This document shows, piece after piece, positions 1-8,857 of a stretch of DNA of 36,295 nt. The stretch is from the NCBI GenBank assembly GCA_029881995.1, contig JAOULO010000033.1, forward strand, positions 1 through 36,295, in the 5' to 3' direction. The translations under genes were made by a program, and so were the position numbers. The notes below the pieces were generated by a model. That model made no database searches and was not told where the DNA came from. It saw only the letters and a program-made list of their open reading frames with translations. Within the stretch, counting starts at the first letter, position 1. Each line of letters begins with the position of its first letter. This stretch comes from Gammaproteobacteria bacterium. Lineage in GTDB: Bacteria; Pseudomonadota; Gammaproteobacteria; UBA6429; Thiohalophilaceae.

Positions 1-92
1 CAGAGAGCAAGCTCTCCGCGCTGCCGTTCGACTTGCATGTGTTAGGCATGCCGCCAGCGTTCAATCTGAGCCAGGATCAAACTCTTCAGTTT
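1..92 (-). rRNA. rrs: 16S ribosomal RNA, 5' end only
   Basis: The reverse complement reads AAACTGAAGAGTTTGATCCT followed by the universal 27F priming site and a gammaproteobacterial V1 helix with the loop AGAGCTTGCTCT. The mature 5' end is placed at position 92 by alignment from memory to the E. coli 16S start (AAATTGAAGAG). The gene continues off the left edge, so only about 92 nt are present. It reads leftward, in the same direction as the sensor kinase genes at 573-7447. Confidence 0.97.
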
Positions 93-272
93 AATCACTT
101 GCGATTGCTTTTTATCAATAAAGATAAAAGCGCAATCAAACTTTTCGCAATGAAAAGCGCCCAATCAAAAAACTACTGTATATATAATAGGTTTTGACAT
201 AGGTTGCTTACATCGACTATTTCTTGGTTCGCCAAGTACCGACGCAAGCACCCACACAAATTATCTGATCAA

Positions 273-286
273 ATTGTTAAAGAGCG
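273..286 (-). promoter_or_regulatory. rrn antitermination boxA
   Basis: On the minus strand this reads CGCTCTTTAACAA, matching the rrn boxA core (TGCTCTTTAACA) that recruits NusB/NusE for rRNA antitermination. The downstream sequence TTTGATCAGATAATTTGTGTGGG also parallels the E. coli leader. A hairpin that could serve as boxB comes just before it in transcription. Confidence 0.85.
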
Positions 287-290
287 ATTC

Positions 291-309
291 CGACATGGAT
301 TCCATGTCG
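291..309 (-). promoter_or_regulatory. boxB-like hairpin in the rrn leader
   Basis: A perfect inverted repeat CGACATGG-aat-CCATGTCG (8-bp arms, 3-nt loop) lies 4 nt upstream of boxA in the transcript. The boxB-then-boxA order is that of enterobacterial rrn leaders. The boxB role is inferred from position and structure. Confidence 0.6.
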
Positions 310-427
310 AAGGGCGCAGAATTATAGGTCTGCCCCTCATATCCGTCAAGCTAATTTTCAATTAAATTTCGCATAACGGCGGGCTTTTCAGCCCTTCCCT
401 CCGGGCTATGCCTCGAAGGAAGCGCGC

Positions 428-455
428 ATTATACGGGCGAAAATGGGGAGGTCAA
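428..455 (-). promoter_or_regulatory. rrn promoter (sigma70), with upstream AT-rich UP element
   Basis: On the minus strand the -35 box is TTGACC (450-455), the spacer is 16 bp and the -10 box is a perfect TATAAT (428-433). A GCGCGC discriminator follows, typical of stringently controlled, growth-rate-regulated rRNA promoters (ppGpp/DksA, by family knowledge). Upstream, 461-520 is AT-rich and could act as an UP element. The predicted start is near 421. Confidence 0.88.
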
Positions 456-572
456 GCAGCTTTTGTAAATAAATTAAGTCTATTTTGAATTCTGCGCAAA
501 TAGGAGTGAATAAAACCTAAATAAACAATCACTTATATTCTAAAATTAAATGAAAATAATCTATAAATCTGC

Positions 573-3500
573 TTATGCCTTCTTCTGAATAGCGTTCCAG
601 TCATGATCCAGTTCTGACTCCAGGACTTCTATCAGGGTATTAATTTGCAAAGGTTTTGTCAGGTAGTGTTTAAACCCGGCCTTTTGACCTCTTTCAATGT
701 CACCAGCCATGGCAGCAGCAGATACGGCCACAACAGGTATTCGGCTGGTTTCAGGATAATTTCTCAGGCGCGACAGCGCCTCATAGCCGTCCATGCCAGG
801 TAGATTGATGTCCAACAGGATTAAAGCTGGCCTTTTGGCTCTTGCAAGCTCAATACCCATCTCGGCATTGGTTGCAGAATAGAGATCCAAATTAGGAAAA
901 CGCTCCAGCATTTTTTGTACCAGTCGCAGATTTGCCGGATTGTCTTCGATATAAAGTACCTTCTTTGTTGTTCGGTGTAATGTCGCTAAACTGCTCAGCT
1001 TATCCTCAACTTCCGGTTTGCTGTTAAGCTGTCGACGGCTTTGATCCAGCGGGCATTCAACCCAGAATGTTGATCCTTCTCCGACCTTGCTGTGTACTCC
1101 AAGATTCCCCCCCATCATTTCCACGAGCTGTTTGGTAATCGTTAAACCAATGCCGGTACCTTCAATATCAGAATATTCTGCACCCATGCGATTGAATGGT
1201 TCAAAAATAGATTCCAGTTTATCTTCTGGAACCCCACCGCCTGTATCAGTGACACTCACCCGGATTTTTTCATCATCAATTAACTCACTCTCTATCGTCA
1301 CTGTTCCATTTTCATGATTGTATTTTATGGCATTGCTAAACAGGTTCACTAAAACTTCCTTGAAGCGGGTATGATCAACACTTATTGCAATTTCATTGGT
1401 GAAATCCAGTCTTTTTTCTATATTGATATTTTTTGCTTTGGCAATACCACTGACCAGCGATAAACTATCATCGACCAGCTTGTTCAGGTTTTCTGGAGTT
1501 ATAATAATTTCAATACTTCCAGCTTCAATCTTTGAAAGATCTAACACTTCATTAATTAATTCCAGTAAGTGCTCTCCGGCACGGATAATCTCATTGACAT
1601 AATCCTTGCTATTTTCATTCAGCTTTTCCATATCAAGTAACTGACTGAAACCCAGGATAGCATTCATGGGGGTTCTTAACTCATGACTCATTCTGCCAAG
1701 GAACTCTGACTTTAAGTGATTAGCTTTTTCTGCATCTTCCTTGGCCTGCAATAAAGAATATTCAACCCGTTTACGCTCTTCGTTTTCAAGATTAACGAGC
1801 TGCAGTGTTTTCTGAAGTGCTGAAGTTCTATCAGAAACCAGTTTTTCAAGGTTTTTCTTATGCCGTGTTAATTCATCAAGTAATTGCTTACGTTCAGTTA
1901 CATCGACAAAAGAACCCATCATACAGATAGGCTTGCCCTGTTGATCTTTTACCAGGTTTGCTGATATCTGGGTGGTGAACAGGCTACCATCCTTGCGTTT
2001 GGAGGTAATCTCCCCCTGCCAGGAACCATGCTCCATTAATGCTCCCATTGCCTCTTGAACTTCCTCCTCAGAGGCACTCATATCTACCGGGGAACGCCCA
2101 AGAACTTCCTCAGCACTATCATATCCCCATAAATCCACATAGGCCTGATTAACATAAGAAATACGCCCCTCCATATCAGTCATGGAAATTGGGTTGATGG
2201 AGGTCGACATTGCCATGTCTTTAACCCTGAGTTCATTTTCAACTTTTTTACGCTCTGAAATATCACTCATCATGAGGAGTAAATGATCTCTATCACCACT
2301 CTTAAATGAACTCAGATAGGACTCAACCAGAATATCTTTACCAAAGGTGGTTGTAATCTCATATTCTGCCCGATGTGTTCTCTCTTCAGCCAGCACCTTT
2401 AAAGCAGCCATATACAAACCAGACTGCTTCCAGGACTCAATACTTCGGAAGTTCTGTTGCAACACCTGTTCTTTTGTTGCACCTATTATGTCTGCCATTG
2501 CCCTGTTTGCCGCAATACATTGGCCAGCATCATCATAAATCGACATACCGACCGGGGACTGACTAATGATAGTTCGATTTAGTTCGATACTGGCCTGCAA
2601 GGCCATTTCTGCCTGCCTTTTATCAGTAATATCGTGCACAACACCAAGCATACGGACTGCTCGTTCATTCTCATCGCGGTAAACTTCTCCCTGTTCTCTG
2701 ACATAGCGAATTTCACCATCAGCTCTAAGCAAACGATGTTCAACATCGTATGGTACATCGACATTGTCTACACAGGCAGTCACAGCGTGCGAAACTATCT
2801 CACGATCATCCGGGTGAATGGTTTCGACAAAGGCTTCATAGGTGGCGGGAAAGGCCTGAGGTTGCAGGCCAAATATTCGATAGATTTCATCTGACCATTG
2901 CAATTCACCTGTAAGAATATTCCAGTCCCAACTGCCAAAATGAGCTATGCCCTGGGCACTGTTCATGGCTTCCTCACCACGCAATAAGGCTTCCTGTGCT
3001 TCGATCTGTTGTGTTACATCAACCAATACAAGCAATAAGGCTACGATAACACCTTCATCTCTTACGGGCTGTAAACTCCAGTCCCAGTGTGTAACGCCTT
3101 TATCCGGTGAATGTCCATATTCAAAAGGTTTGGCATTGGCATAATAAGTTTCCCCACTTTCGACTACCTTTTCAAAGATCTTTTCATTCTCTTCATTTGG
3201 ATAAAAATGAAAATGGTTTTTACCTACGATTTCTTCCAGCGTTTTATTATCCGCATCAAGATATGCCTGATTGGCATGCATAAAGTTAAACGATGTATCC
3301 AGGTAAGCAATCATGGTGTGAGTATTATCAAAAATCCTTTCGAGTAGATCATTATTGTCTCTAAGTGCCTGTTCTGCCTTATCCTGTCGAGTGATATCTT
3401 TACCGACACATACGACATTCAGTGTTTGACCATTTTCATCCTTTAATACACTAGCTGACCAATGGATTCGTTTACGCTCACCATCTTTAACAAGCCATTC

Positions 3501-4802
3501 TTCAATATGTTCACAGGGCTTAGACTGCTGCTTAAATCCTTCAAACCATTTGATTGATGCCTGACGTGCTTCCTGCTCAACGAAAACCTCCCATACTGGA
3601 TTATCTTTGACCTTTTCAATCTCGTAGCCACTAAGCTCTGAACAGGCCATATTAAACTGTTCAATTCTTCCTTTCGCATCGAGTACCAGAATCAGTGCAC
3701 CCGCTGAATGCATTATGGTATTGGAAAAATCGCGTTCACGCTGGAGCCTGTTTCTTTCAGCCAGTTTTTCTGTATTATCAGAAAAACTGATCACAGCACC
3801 CGTAACAAAACCTTCCTGTATAACGGGTTGAGATGAATACTCAGCATCAAAAGAAGTTCCATCCGCTCGCCAGAAAGTATCTTCTATTGAGCTTAAACTA
3901 AGCTTACTATCTTGTATTTTATATAAATCACAATCCTTCTCTGGCTTATCACTACAATAGGCATATTTATGATGTATAAGCTCATGCATGTTTCTGCCCA
4001 ACAATTCATCTGGATGGGAGACTCCCAGCAATCGAGCACATGATTTATTTGCGAAAGTACAGCAGCCCTCCTGATCAATGCCGTATATTGCTTCCGATGC
4101 AGATTCTACTAATAACTGACTGGCATTCTGGCCCTGGGCAATTTGCTGCACCTGGTGGCGAATTAATTCGCGAAGTTTTCTGAGTGAAAAGATATATAAG
4201 CTAACACCTAAAAAAAAGAGTACAGCAAAATCAGACAGCAAGCCTGTCAGAACTTCTTTGTGATCAACTTTTGCAACCAATCCCAATTGTAATGAAGGAA
4301 CCCACGTATAAGCAGCGATAACTTTTGCCGGGCGGTAGTCCATCGCCACCACTGTCCCGGTTTTCATTTGCAAGGCAAGACGCATTGGCTCGGCATACCC
4401 TGCCTGTTCTTCCAGGTCAATTCTTATCTGCCTGGAAAACTCTCTCAGTCCCGTGTGATATAGATTGAGCTGTTCATTTGTCAATTGTCCGACAACCAAC
4501 TCACCTGTTTTACCAAAACCTTTGTATTTGTCTAATGCAGGAAAAAGTTGGCTCAGTGTTGCCGCAGCCGCACCCTGTGGATGATCTGCTTCACTAAATT
4601 GGGCATCAAACTTCGCTACTGATTCGATTAAGCTTGCATTCAAACGTATCATTTCCAGAAGTTGACTTGAGGTATTATCAACTTCTGACTGATAACGCAA
4701 ATATGATGGGATAGCCATCAAGACAATAACCAGTATGGCCAGCAGCAAGCCATTTTTATACATTTGGTTACGAAGCAACATATAACGCGTTATACTTTTC
4801 AT
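573..4802 (-). CDS. Hybrid sensor histidine kinase with six PAS domains and a C-terminal receiver
   Basis: A 1409-residue membrane sensor kinase. One TM segment (about 18-36) leads to a periplasmic sensing region (about 37-187) and a second TM (about 188-206). Six PAS-like domains follow, at about 228-348, 356-475, 484-600, 617-730, 737-852 and 864-972, the fourth being a PAS_3 type with GSWDWN. A coiled coil comes next, then HisKA with the phospho-acceptor H1040 in SHELRTP. The ATPase domain has N-box N1157, G1 DTGGG (1186-1190) and G2 GTGIG (1215-1219). The receiver domain has the acidic pair E1286/D1287, phospho-Asp D1331 and K1383. All catalytic residues are present, so it should autophosphorylate and pass phosphate to its own receiver. 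No Hpt domain or partner regulator adjoins it. The ligand is unknown. An AGG sequence sits 6 nt before the ATG. It follows another PAS kinase in the same direction but probably has its own promoter. Confidence 0.95.
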   Translation of the reverse strand: MKSITRYMLLRNQMYKNGLLLAILVIVLMAIPSYLRYQSEVDNTSSQLLEMIRLNASLIESVAKFDAQFSEADHPQGAAAATLSQLFPALDKYKGFGKTGELVVGQLTNEQLNLYHTGLREFSRQIRIDLEEQAGYAEPMRLALQMKTGTVVAMDYRPAKVIAAYTWVPSLQLGLVAKVDHKEVLTGLLSDFAVLFFLGVSLYIFSLRKLRELIRHQVQQIAQGQNASQLLVESASEAIYGIDQEGCCTFANKSCARLLGVSHPDELLGRNMHELIHHKYAYCSDKPEKDCDLYKIQDSKLSLSSIEDTFWRADGTSFDAEYSSQPVIQEGFVTGAVISFSDNTEKLAERNRLQRERDFSNTIMHSAGALILVLDAKGRIEQFNMACSELSGYEIEKVKDNPVWEVFVEQEARQASIKWFEGFKQQSKPCEHIEEWLVKDGERKRIHWSASVLKDENGQTLNVVCVGKDITRQDKAEQALRDNNDLLERIFDNTHTMIAYLDTSFNFMHANQAYLDADNKTLEEIVGKNHFHFYPNEENEKIFEKVVESGETYYANAKPFEYGHSPDKGVTHWDWSLQPVRDEGVIVALLLVLVDVTQQIEAQEALLRGEEAMNSAQGIAHFGSWDWNILTGELQWSDEIYRIFGLQPQAFPATYEAFVETIHPDDREIVSHAVTACVDNVDVPYDVEHRLLRADGEIRYVREQGEVYRDENERAVRMLGVVHDITDKRQAEMALQASIELNRTIISQSPVGMSIYDDAGQCIAANRAMADIIGATKEQVLQQNFRSIESWKQSGLYMAALKVLAEERTHRAEYEITTTFGKDILVESYLSSFKSGDRDHLLLMMSDISERKKVENELRVKDMAMSTSINPISMTDMEGRISYVNQAYVDLWGYDSAEEVLGRSPVDMSASEEEVQEAMGALMEHGSWQGEITSKRKDGSLFTTQISANLVKDQQGKPICMMGSFVDVTERKQLLDELTRHKKNLEKLVSDRTSALQKTLQLVNLENEERKRVEYSLLQAKEDAEKANHLKSEFLGRMSHELRTPMNAILGFSQLLDMEKLNENSKDYVNEIIRAGEHLLELINEVLDLSKIEAGSIEIIITPENLNKLVDDSLSLVSGIAKAKNINIEKRLDFTNEIAISVDHTRFKEVLVNLFSNAIKYNHENGTVTIESELIDDEKIRVSVTDTGGGVPEDKLESIFEPFNRMGAEYSDIEGTGIGLTITKQLVEMMGGNLGVHSKVGEGSTFWVECPLDQSRRQLNSKPEVEDKLSSLATLHRTTKKVLYIEDNPANLRLVQKMLERFPNLDLYSATNAEMGIELARAKRPALILLDINLPGMDGYEALSRLRNYPETSRIPVVAVSAAAMAGDIERGQKAGFKHYLTKPLQINTLIEVLESELDHDWNAIQKKA

Positions 4803-4937
4803 ATTAAACCTGCAGAATTACCTGAACATAAATATCGTCATGTCCTCCTTTTTCTGCATACCTATTTTGTCATCTATTTATTTCCCTTACTAAAGCTAGC
4901 ATAAATTAAAAACTTAGGACTGCTGATCTGTAAATTT

Positions 4938-4966
4938 GTGTTATCGACTATGTAAAAATGTGTCAA
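4938..4966 (-). promoter_or_regulatory. Candidate promoter for the hybrid kinase
   Basis: On the minus strand a consensus TTGACA (4961-4966) lies 17 bp from TAACAC (4938-4943), a weak -10. It sits in the 206-bp gap between the two kinase genes, about 135 bp upstream of the hybrid kinase start. That gap argues for separate transcription. Confidence 0.45.
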
Positions 4967-5008
4967 TAAAGATACTTTCTGTATCACACGCAAATAACAG
5001 CTTAAGAC

Positions 5009-7447
5009 TTAGTTGCGCATTACCGACAGGGGCAACTCGAAATAAAACACTGTTCCATCATTACCTGTTTTAAAATCGATAGTTCCATGGTGTGCCTCAA
5101 TTATTTGTTTTGAAATATTCAAGCCAAGGCCAGTCCCTCCTGTCTTGCGCGTAGTCGATGCATCCGATTGGGTGAATCTTTTAAAAACATGGGGAATAAA
5201 GTCTTGTTCTATACCCTCACCATGATCCTTGACTGCCACACGAACCAGTTGCTGATGCCTTGACAATATGACTTCGATATCTGTATCTGGCCTATTAAAT
5301 TTCATGGCATTGGATAGAAAATTATTCATCACCTGTATAATACGTTCCTTATCCGCATTGACTTCGAGATCAGGTGATATTTGATTATCCAGCTTAATGT
5401 GAGTGAGATATTTATTGGCATAACCTTCGTTCAGCTGAACAGATTCTTCAACCAACTCCAGTAAGTTAACCGGTTCTGGGTGAAGCTGAAACTCGCCCGC
5501 CTCAATCTTGGCGACATCCAGAATATCATTAATCAAATGTAACAAACGTTGCGCATTTTCATTGGCAATCTTGATAAGTTTATTGATTTCAGCTGGTAAC
5601 TTGCCAAGGGTGCCACTATCGATAATCGACAATGAACCCATAATGGAAGTCAGCGGTGTGCGCAGTTCATGACTGACAGAGGAGATAAACTCATTCTTAT
5701 GAATCTCTGCCTGTTTACGTTCGGTAATATCCTGCATGGTACCAACCATTCGAATCGGTTGCCTTTGCTCATTAAAGATGCGATTGCCACGTAAATTGAT
5801 GTACTTCAGTTGCCCTTGAGGAGTTATGATGCGCCATTCCTCATCAAATTTAATTTCACCCTGATAGGCCCGTTGTTCAGATTCACTCATAAGCTGCATA
5901 TCATCAGGGTGTAATACCTTGATGAAGTTTTCCTGATTAGCCTCATCCTTGCCTTTCATATAACCCAGAATACGAAACACCTCATCTGACCAGATTATTT
6001 TTCCTGTCATCAGATCCCAATCCCAGTTACCCAGGTGAGCAATATGTTGCGCCTCCTCAAGCTGGACCTGTTTTTCATGTAGTTCATTTTCGGAATTAAT
6101 ACGTTCTGTAATGTCTTCTGTATGAACCATCACAATATCATCTGGGACAAATGCATATTTCACATCAAGATGACGAGTCTGTTGAAATGATTGGTAATAA
6201 TATGGCATTTGTTTTTGAATAGGTTTTTTTTGTTTATAGCACTGCCAGATATCGCTCTCAATTTCAGGCATGCTTTTGTACATAACCGAAAGCTTGTTTC
6301 CAACTGCTTTAACCACATCACCACGGGTATAATTTTCAGCCGCATCATTAAAATTAACCAGCTCAAAGTCATCCCCCTTAAGCTGCCATGTATAAGTTGG
6401 CACAGGGATTCCCTTATATTGCGCTCTGGCCTGTTCTTCGCTTAAATGAAGCGCATCTTCTACCTTTTTACGTTCTGATGTATCTCTAGCAAGGACTGAA
6501 AATAGTTTTTCTCCACCTTCATACAAAACACCGATTCGCGCTTCAATCGGAAAGCTTTCCCCATCTTTACGACAATGAATACCTGTCACAGTAATTGTTT
6601 TATTCTGTTTCAACTCACCCCAATATGATTGGACATCTGCTTTAATTGTAGTTAACTCAATATCAGAAAAATTTAGATGCAATAACTCCTCTTTGCTGTA
6701 GCCGAGGCTCTCACAGGCTTTTTGATTGACATCAATTAGTTTGCCTTTTATATCATGCAAAAAGAAGGCATCGGCCTCGGTATCAAGTATAGAACGAAGA
6801 CGCTGCTCACTCTTTTTTCGTGCCTCAGACTGCTTACGGCTCGCCAAGCGAAGTTCGATATTCTGTTTCGTATATCGATAGATGTGTAAACTACTTACAA
6901 CAAGACCAATAAAATATAGAATACTCGCCAGAGCAAGACCAACTCCCCAGGTTTCTCCTTGAGAGGCAAAGCGCCAGCCTAAAACAAGTAATATTGGAAC
7001 AATAAAAAGCAGGGTTGATTCCCTGCGGAAAGATAGAGTCGTTACCCCTCCAGAGCACATACCGACCAGCGCAATAATAATAAAGGCCTGATGCTTAACA
7101 TTTTCTTCAGGAAACAGCGCAATGAGTACCGCACACCATGCCAGGCTTGCAAGAAAAACGCCCGCATTGAAAATAAGATACCAGTTTTGAGCAGATAATT
7201 GAGCGTGTTTAGTACTTTTAAAAAGATAGTATGTCGCAATACGAGTCATCGTTAAGGCCGTAATAACAACAAACCAGATTAACAATGGTGTATGTTCAAC
7301 AACAGGCCAAAGAACGATTGCTATTGCAATAGCAACTAATAGGGTAATACCCAGTGCGACTTTCAGACCACTATATAACAAGGCGACTTGTTCAATAAAA
7401 ATCGCTTGTCGATCGTTAGCCGTATTGATTTCAGTAACAGGTTCCAT
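5009..7447 (-). CDS. Membrane PAS sensor histidine kinase
   Basis: An 812-residue kinase. The N-terminal 200 residues hold about six TM helices in a compact, loop-poor integral-membrane sensor module resembling MASE-type domains, though I cannot name the family. PAS domains lie at about 212-325, 335-447 (divergent) and 466-575 (PAS_3 type, GNWDWD). HisKA follows with H593 in SHELRTP. The ATPase domain has N-box N713, G1 DHGEG (741-745) and G2 GGTGLG (770-775). There is no receiver domain, so a separate regulator is needed and none is adjacent. The gene begins 51 bp after the tyrS stop and may be co-transcribed with tyrS. The Shine-Dalgarno is weak (CGGA). The multi-TM module suggests sensing of a membrane or small-molecule cue. 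The signal is unknown. Confidence 0.94.
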   Translation of the reverse strand: MEPVTEINTANDRQAIFIEQVALLYSGLKVALGITLLVAIAIAIVLWPVVEHTPLLIWFVVITALTMTRIATYYLFKSTKHAQLSAQNWYLIFNAGVFLASLAWCAVLIALFPEENVKHQAFIIIALVGMCSGGVTTLSFRRESTLLFIVPILLVLGWRFASQGETWGVGLALASILYFIGLVVSSLHIYRYTKQNIELRLASRKQSEARKKSEQRLRSILDTEADAFFLHDIKGKLIDVNQKACESLGYSKEELLHLNFSDIELTTIKADVQSYWGELKQNKTITVTGIHCRKDGESFPIEARIGVLYEGGEKLFSVLARDTSERKKVEDALHLSEEQARAQYKGIPVPTYTWQLKGDDFELVNFNDAAENYTRGDVVKAVGNKLSVMYKSMPEIESDIWQCYKQKKPIQKQMPYYYQSFQQTRHLDVKYAFVPDDIVMVHTEDITERINSENELHEKQVQLEEAQHIAHLGNWDWDLMTGKIIWSDEVFRILGYMKGKDEANQENFIKVLHPDDMQLMSESEQRAYQGEIKFDEEWRIITPQGQLKYINLRGNRIFNEQRQPIRMVGTMQDITERKQAEIHKNEFISSVSHELRTPLTSIMGSLSIIDSGTLGKLPAEINKLIKIANENAQRLLHLINDILDVAKIEAGEFQLHPEPVNLLELVEESVQLNEGYANKYLTHIKLDNQISPDLEVNADKERIIQVMNNFLSNAMKFNRPDTDIEVILSRHQQLVRVAVKDHGEGIEQDFIPHVFKRFTQSDASTTRKTGGTGLGLNISKQIIEAHHGTIDFKTGNDGTVFYFELPLSVMRN

Positions 7448-7498
7448 GTATCCGGTATAGTTTTTTAATTGCCATACTAGATAAATGTATTGTACTTT

Positions 7499-8698
7499 TT
7501 AGTTTATTACTACCTTGGCAAAGCGTCTTTTACCCACCTGGAAAACATGGCTACTGCCCGCGTTAATTTTCAAACCTTTGTCAGTAACCTTTTCACCATC
7601 GATGCGCACTCCGCCCTGTTGAATGCTCCGCATGGCCTCTGAAGTACTTTTCACAAGCCCGGCATCTTTCAACAGATTGGCGATAGGAAGCGCTCCATCA
7701 TTAGCGCTTAACTCTACCTCGGGCATTTCTTCCGGCATGGCCCCTTTCTGAAAACGGGCAATGAAATTTTCCCTGGCCTGAGTGGCTTCGGACGAGGTGT
7801 GGAAACGAGCTACAATCTCTTCACCCAGAAGGAACTTGATGTCCCGAGGATTTTTGCCCTCGGCCATCTCTTTTTTAAACTGCTCAATCTCGCTCATGGG
7901 CCTGAAACTGAGTAATTCAAAATAGCGCCACATCAGCTCATCGGATATCGACATAATCTTGCCGAACATCTCATCCGCTGGATCGGCGATACCTATATAG
8001 TTATTGAGGGACTTGGACATCTTCTGCACCCCGTCCAGACCTTCCAGAATCGGCATGGTCAGTACCACCTGTGGTTCCTGGCCAAAGTGTTTCTGCAGCT
8101 CCCGACCGACTAACAGGTTAAATTTCTGATCCGTACCACCCAGTTCCACATCCGCCTTCATAGCCACGGAGTCATAGCCCTGTATTAAAGGATAGAGGAA
8201 CTCATGAATCGCGATGGGTTGACCACCGGAATAACGTTTATTGAAATCATCCCTTTCCAGCATACGGGCCACGGTGTGCTTTGCGGCAAGTTGAATAAGA
8301 TCGGCCGCATTCATTTCTCCCATCCAACTGGAGTTGAACATGACCAAGGTCTTTTCCGGGTCGAGGATTTTGAATATCTGCTGTTCGTAGGTTTTGGCGT
8401 TTTCAATGACATCATCCCGGGTCAGGGGCGGACGGGTAGCGCTTTTACCGGTGGGGTCACCGATCATGCCTGTGAAATCACCTATCAGAAACATCACTTC
8501 ATGGCCAAGATCCTGAAACTGGCGTAACTTATTAATAAGGACGGTATGGCCCAGGTGTAGATCAGGGGCAGTTGGATCAAAACCGGCTTTAACTCGAAGC
8601 GGTTTGCCTCGCTCAAGCTTGGTTTTAAGCTCACTTTCAATCAGGATTTCATCTGCCCCTCGGCGGATTAAATCCAGTGCCTCATCTATCCCGGACAT
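7499..8698 (-). CDS. tyrS: Tyrosyl-tRNA synthetase
   Basis: A 399-residue class I aminoacyl-tRNA synthetase that charges tRNA-Tyr with tyrosine in the cytoplasm. The HIGH motif is HLGH (48-51) and the KMSKS motif is intact (226-230). A C-terminal S4-like RNA-binding domain covers about 335-399. Length and sequence fit the Pseudomonas/Haemophilus TyrS type rather than the 424-residue E. coli form. A GAGGT sequence lies about 10 nt before the ATG. It diverges from an M23 peptidase gene, and tyrS/M23/anmK/erpA is an arrangement known from Pseudomonas. The two sensor kinases lie downstream on the same strand. Confidence 0.98.
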   Translation of the reverse strand: MSGIDEALDLIRRGADEILIESELKTKLERGKPLRVKAGFDPTAPDLHLGHTVLINKLRQFQDLGHEVMFLIGDFTGMIGDPTGKSATRPPLTRDDVIENAKTYEQQIFKILDPEKTLVMFNSSWMGEMNAADLIQLAAKHTVARMLERDDFNKRYSGGQPIAIHEFLYPLIQGYDSVAMKADVELGGTDQKFNLLVGRELQKHFGQEPQVVLTMPILEGLDGVQKMSKSLNNYIGIADPADEMFGKIMSISDELMWRYFELLSFRPMSEIEQFKKEMAEGKNPRDIKFLLGEEIVARFHTSSEATQARENFIARFQKGAMPEEMPEVELSANDGALPIANLLKDAGLVKSTSEAMRSIQQGGVRIDGEKVTDKGLKINAGSSHVFQVGKRRFAKVVIN

Positions 8699-8797
8699 GT
8701 TTTGACCAACCTCATTATTAGAAAGCGCGCTAGATTACCATATCTTCCGTGATGTCTCCCAAAAAAGACGTCCAATAGTTCTCAACAAGTCTAATAT

Positions 8798-8826
8798 TTG
8801 ACCGATATGCTAAGAAGGGCTATCTT
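8798..8826 (+). promoter_or_regulatory. Promoter of the M23 peptidase gene
   Basis: TTGACC (8798-8803), a 17-bp spacer and TATCTT (8821-8826) form a good sigma70 promoter. Transcription would begin near 8832, about 26 nt before the GTG start at 8858. The TTG inside this -35 box and the ATG at 8807 therefore cannot be translated from this transcript, which decides the start of the downstream gene. Confidence 0.7.
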
Positions 8827-8857
8827 AGTTGGACAAAAAAAATTTATAGGGATTTCC

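Larger units (their letters stand above)
93..421 (-). other. rrn operon leader RNA
   Basis: This is the transcribed leader between the predicted start near 421 and the 16S 5' end. It contains several stem-loops. CTTGG(CGAA)CCAAG lies at 223-236. An imperfect stem at 103-138 is made of gattgc-ttttatc arms. A perfect 8-bp hairpin lies at 291-309, and competing GC-rich hairpins lie at 381-407. The part that follows boxA in transcription (about 250-272) resembles the E. coli rrn leader closely. No protein-coding gene is seen in 93-572. Confidence 0.8.

Noticed and set aside
194-217. TTGACA on the plus strand in the rrn leader
   Set aside because: The only spaced -10 (TATTTC at 18 bp) is weak and no rightward gene follows for it to drive.
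8204-8527. 107-codon plus-strand ORF inside tyrS
   Set aside because: It lies wholly within a clearly conserved synthetase gene on the other strand, and its product shows no recognisable motif.
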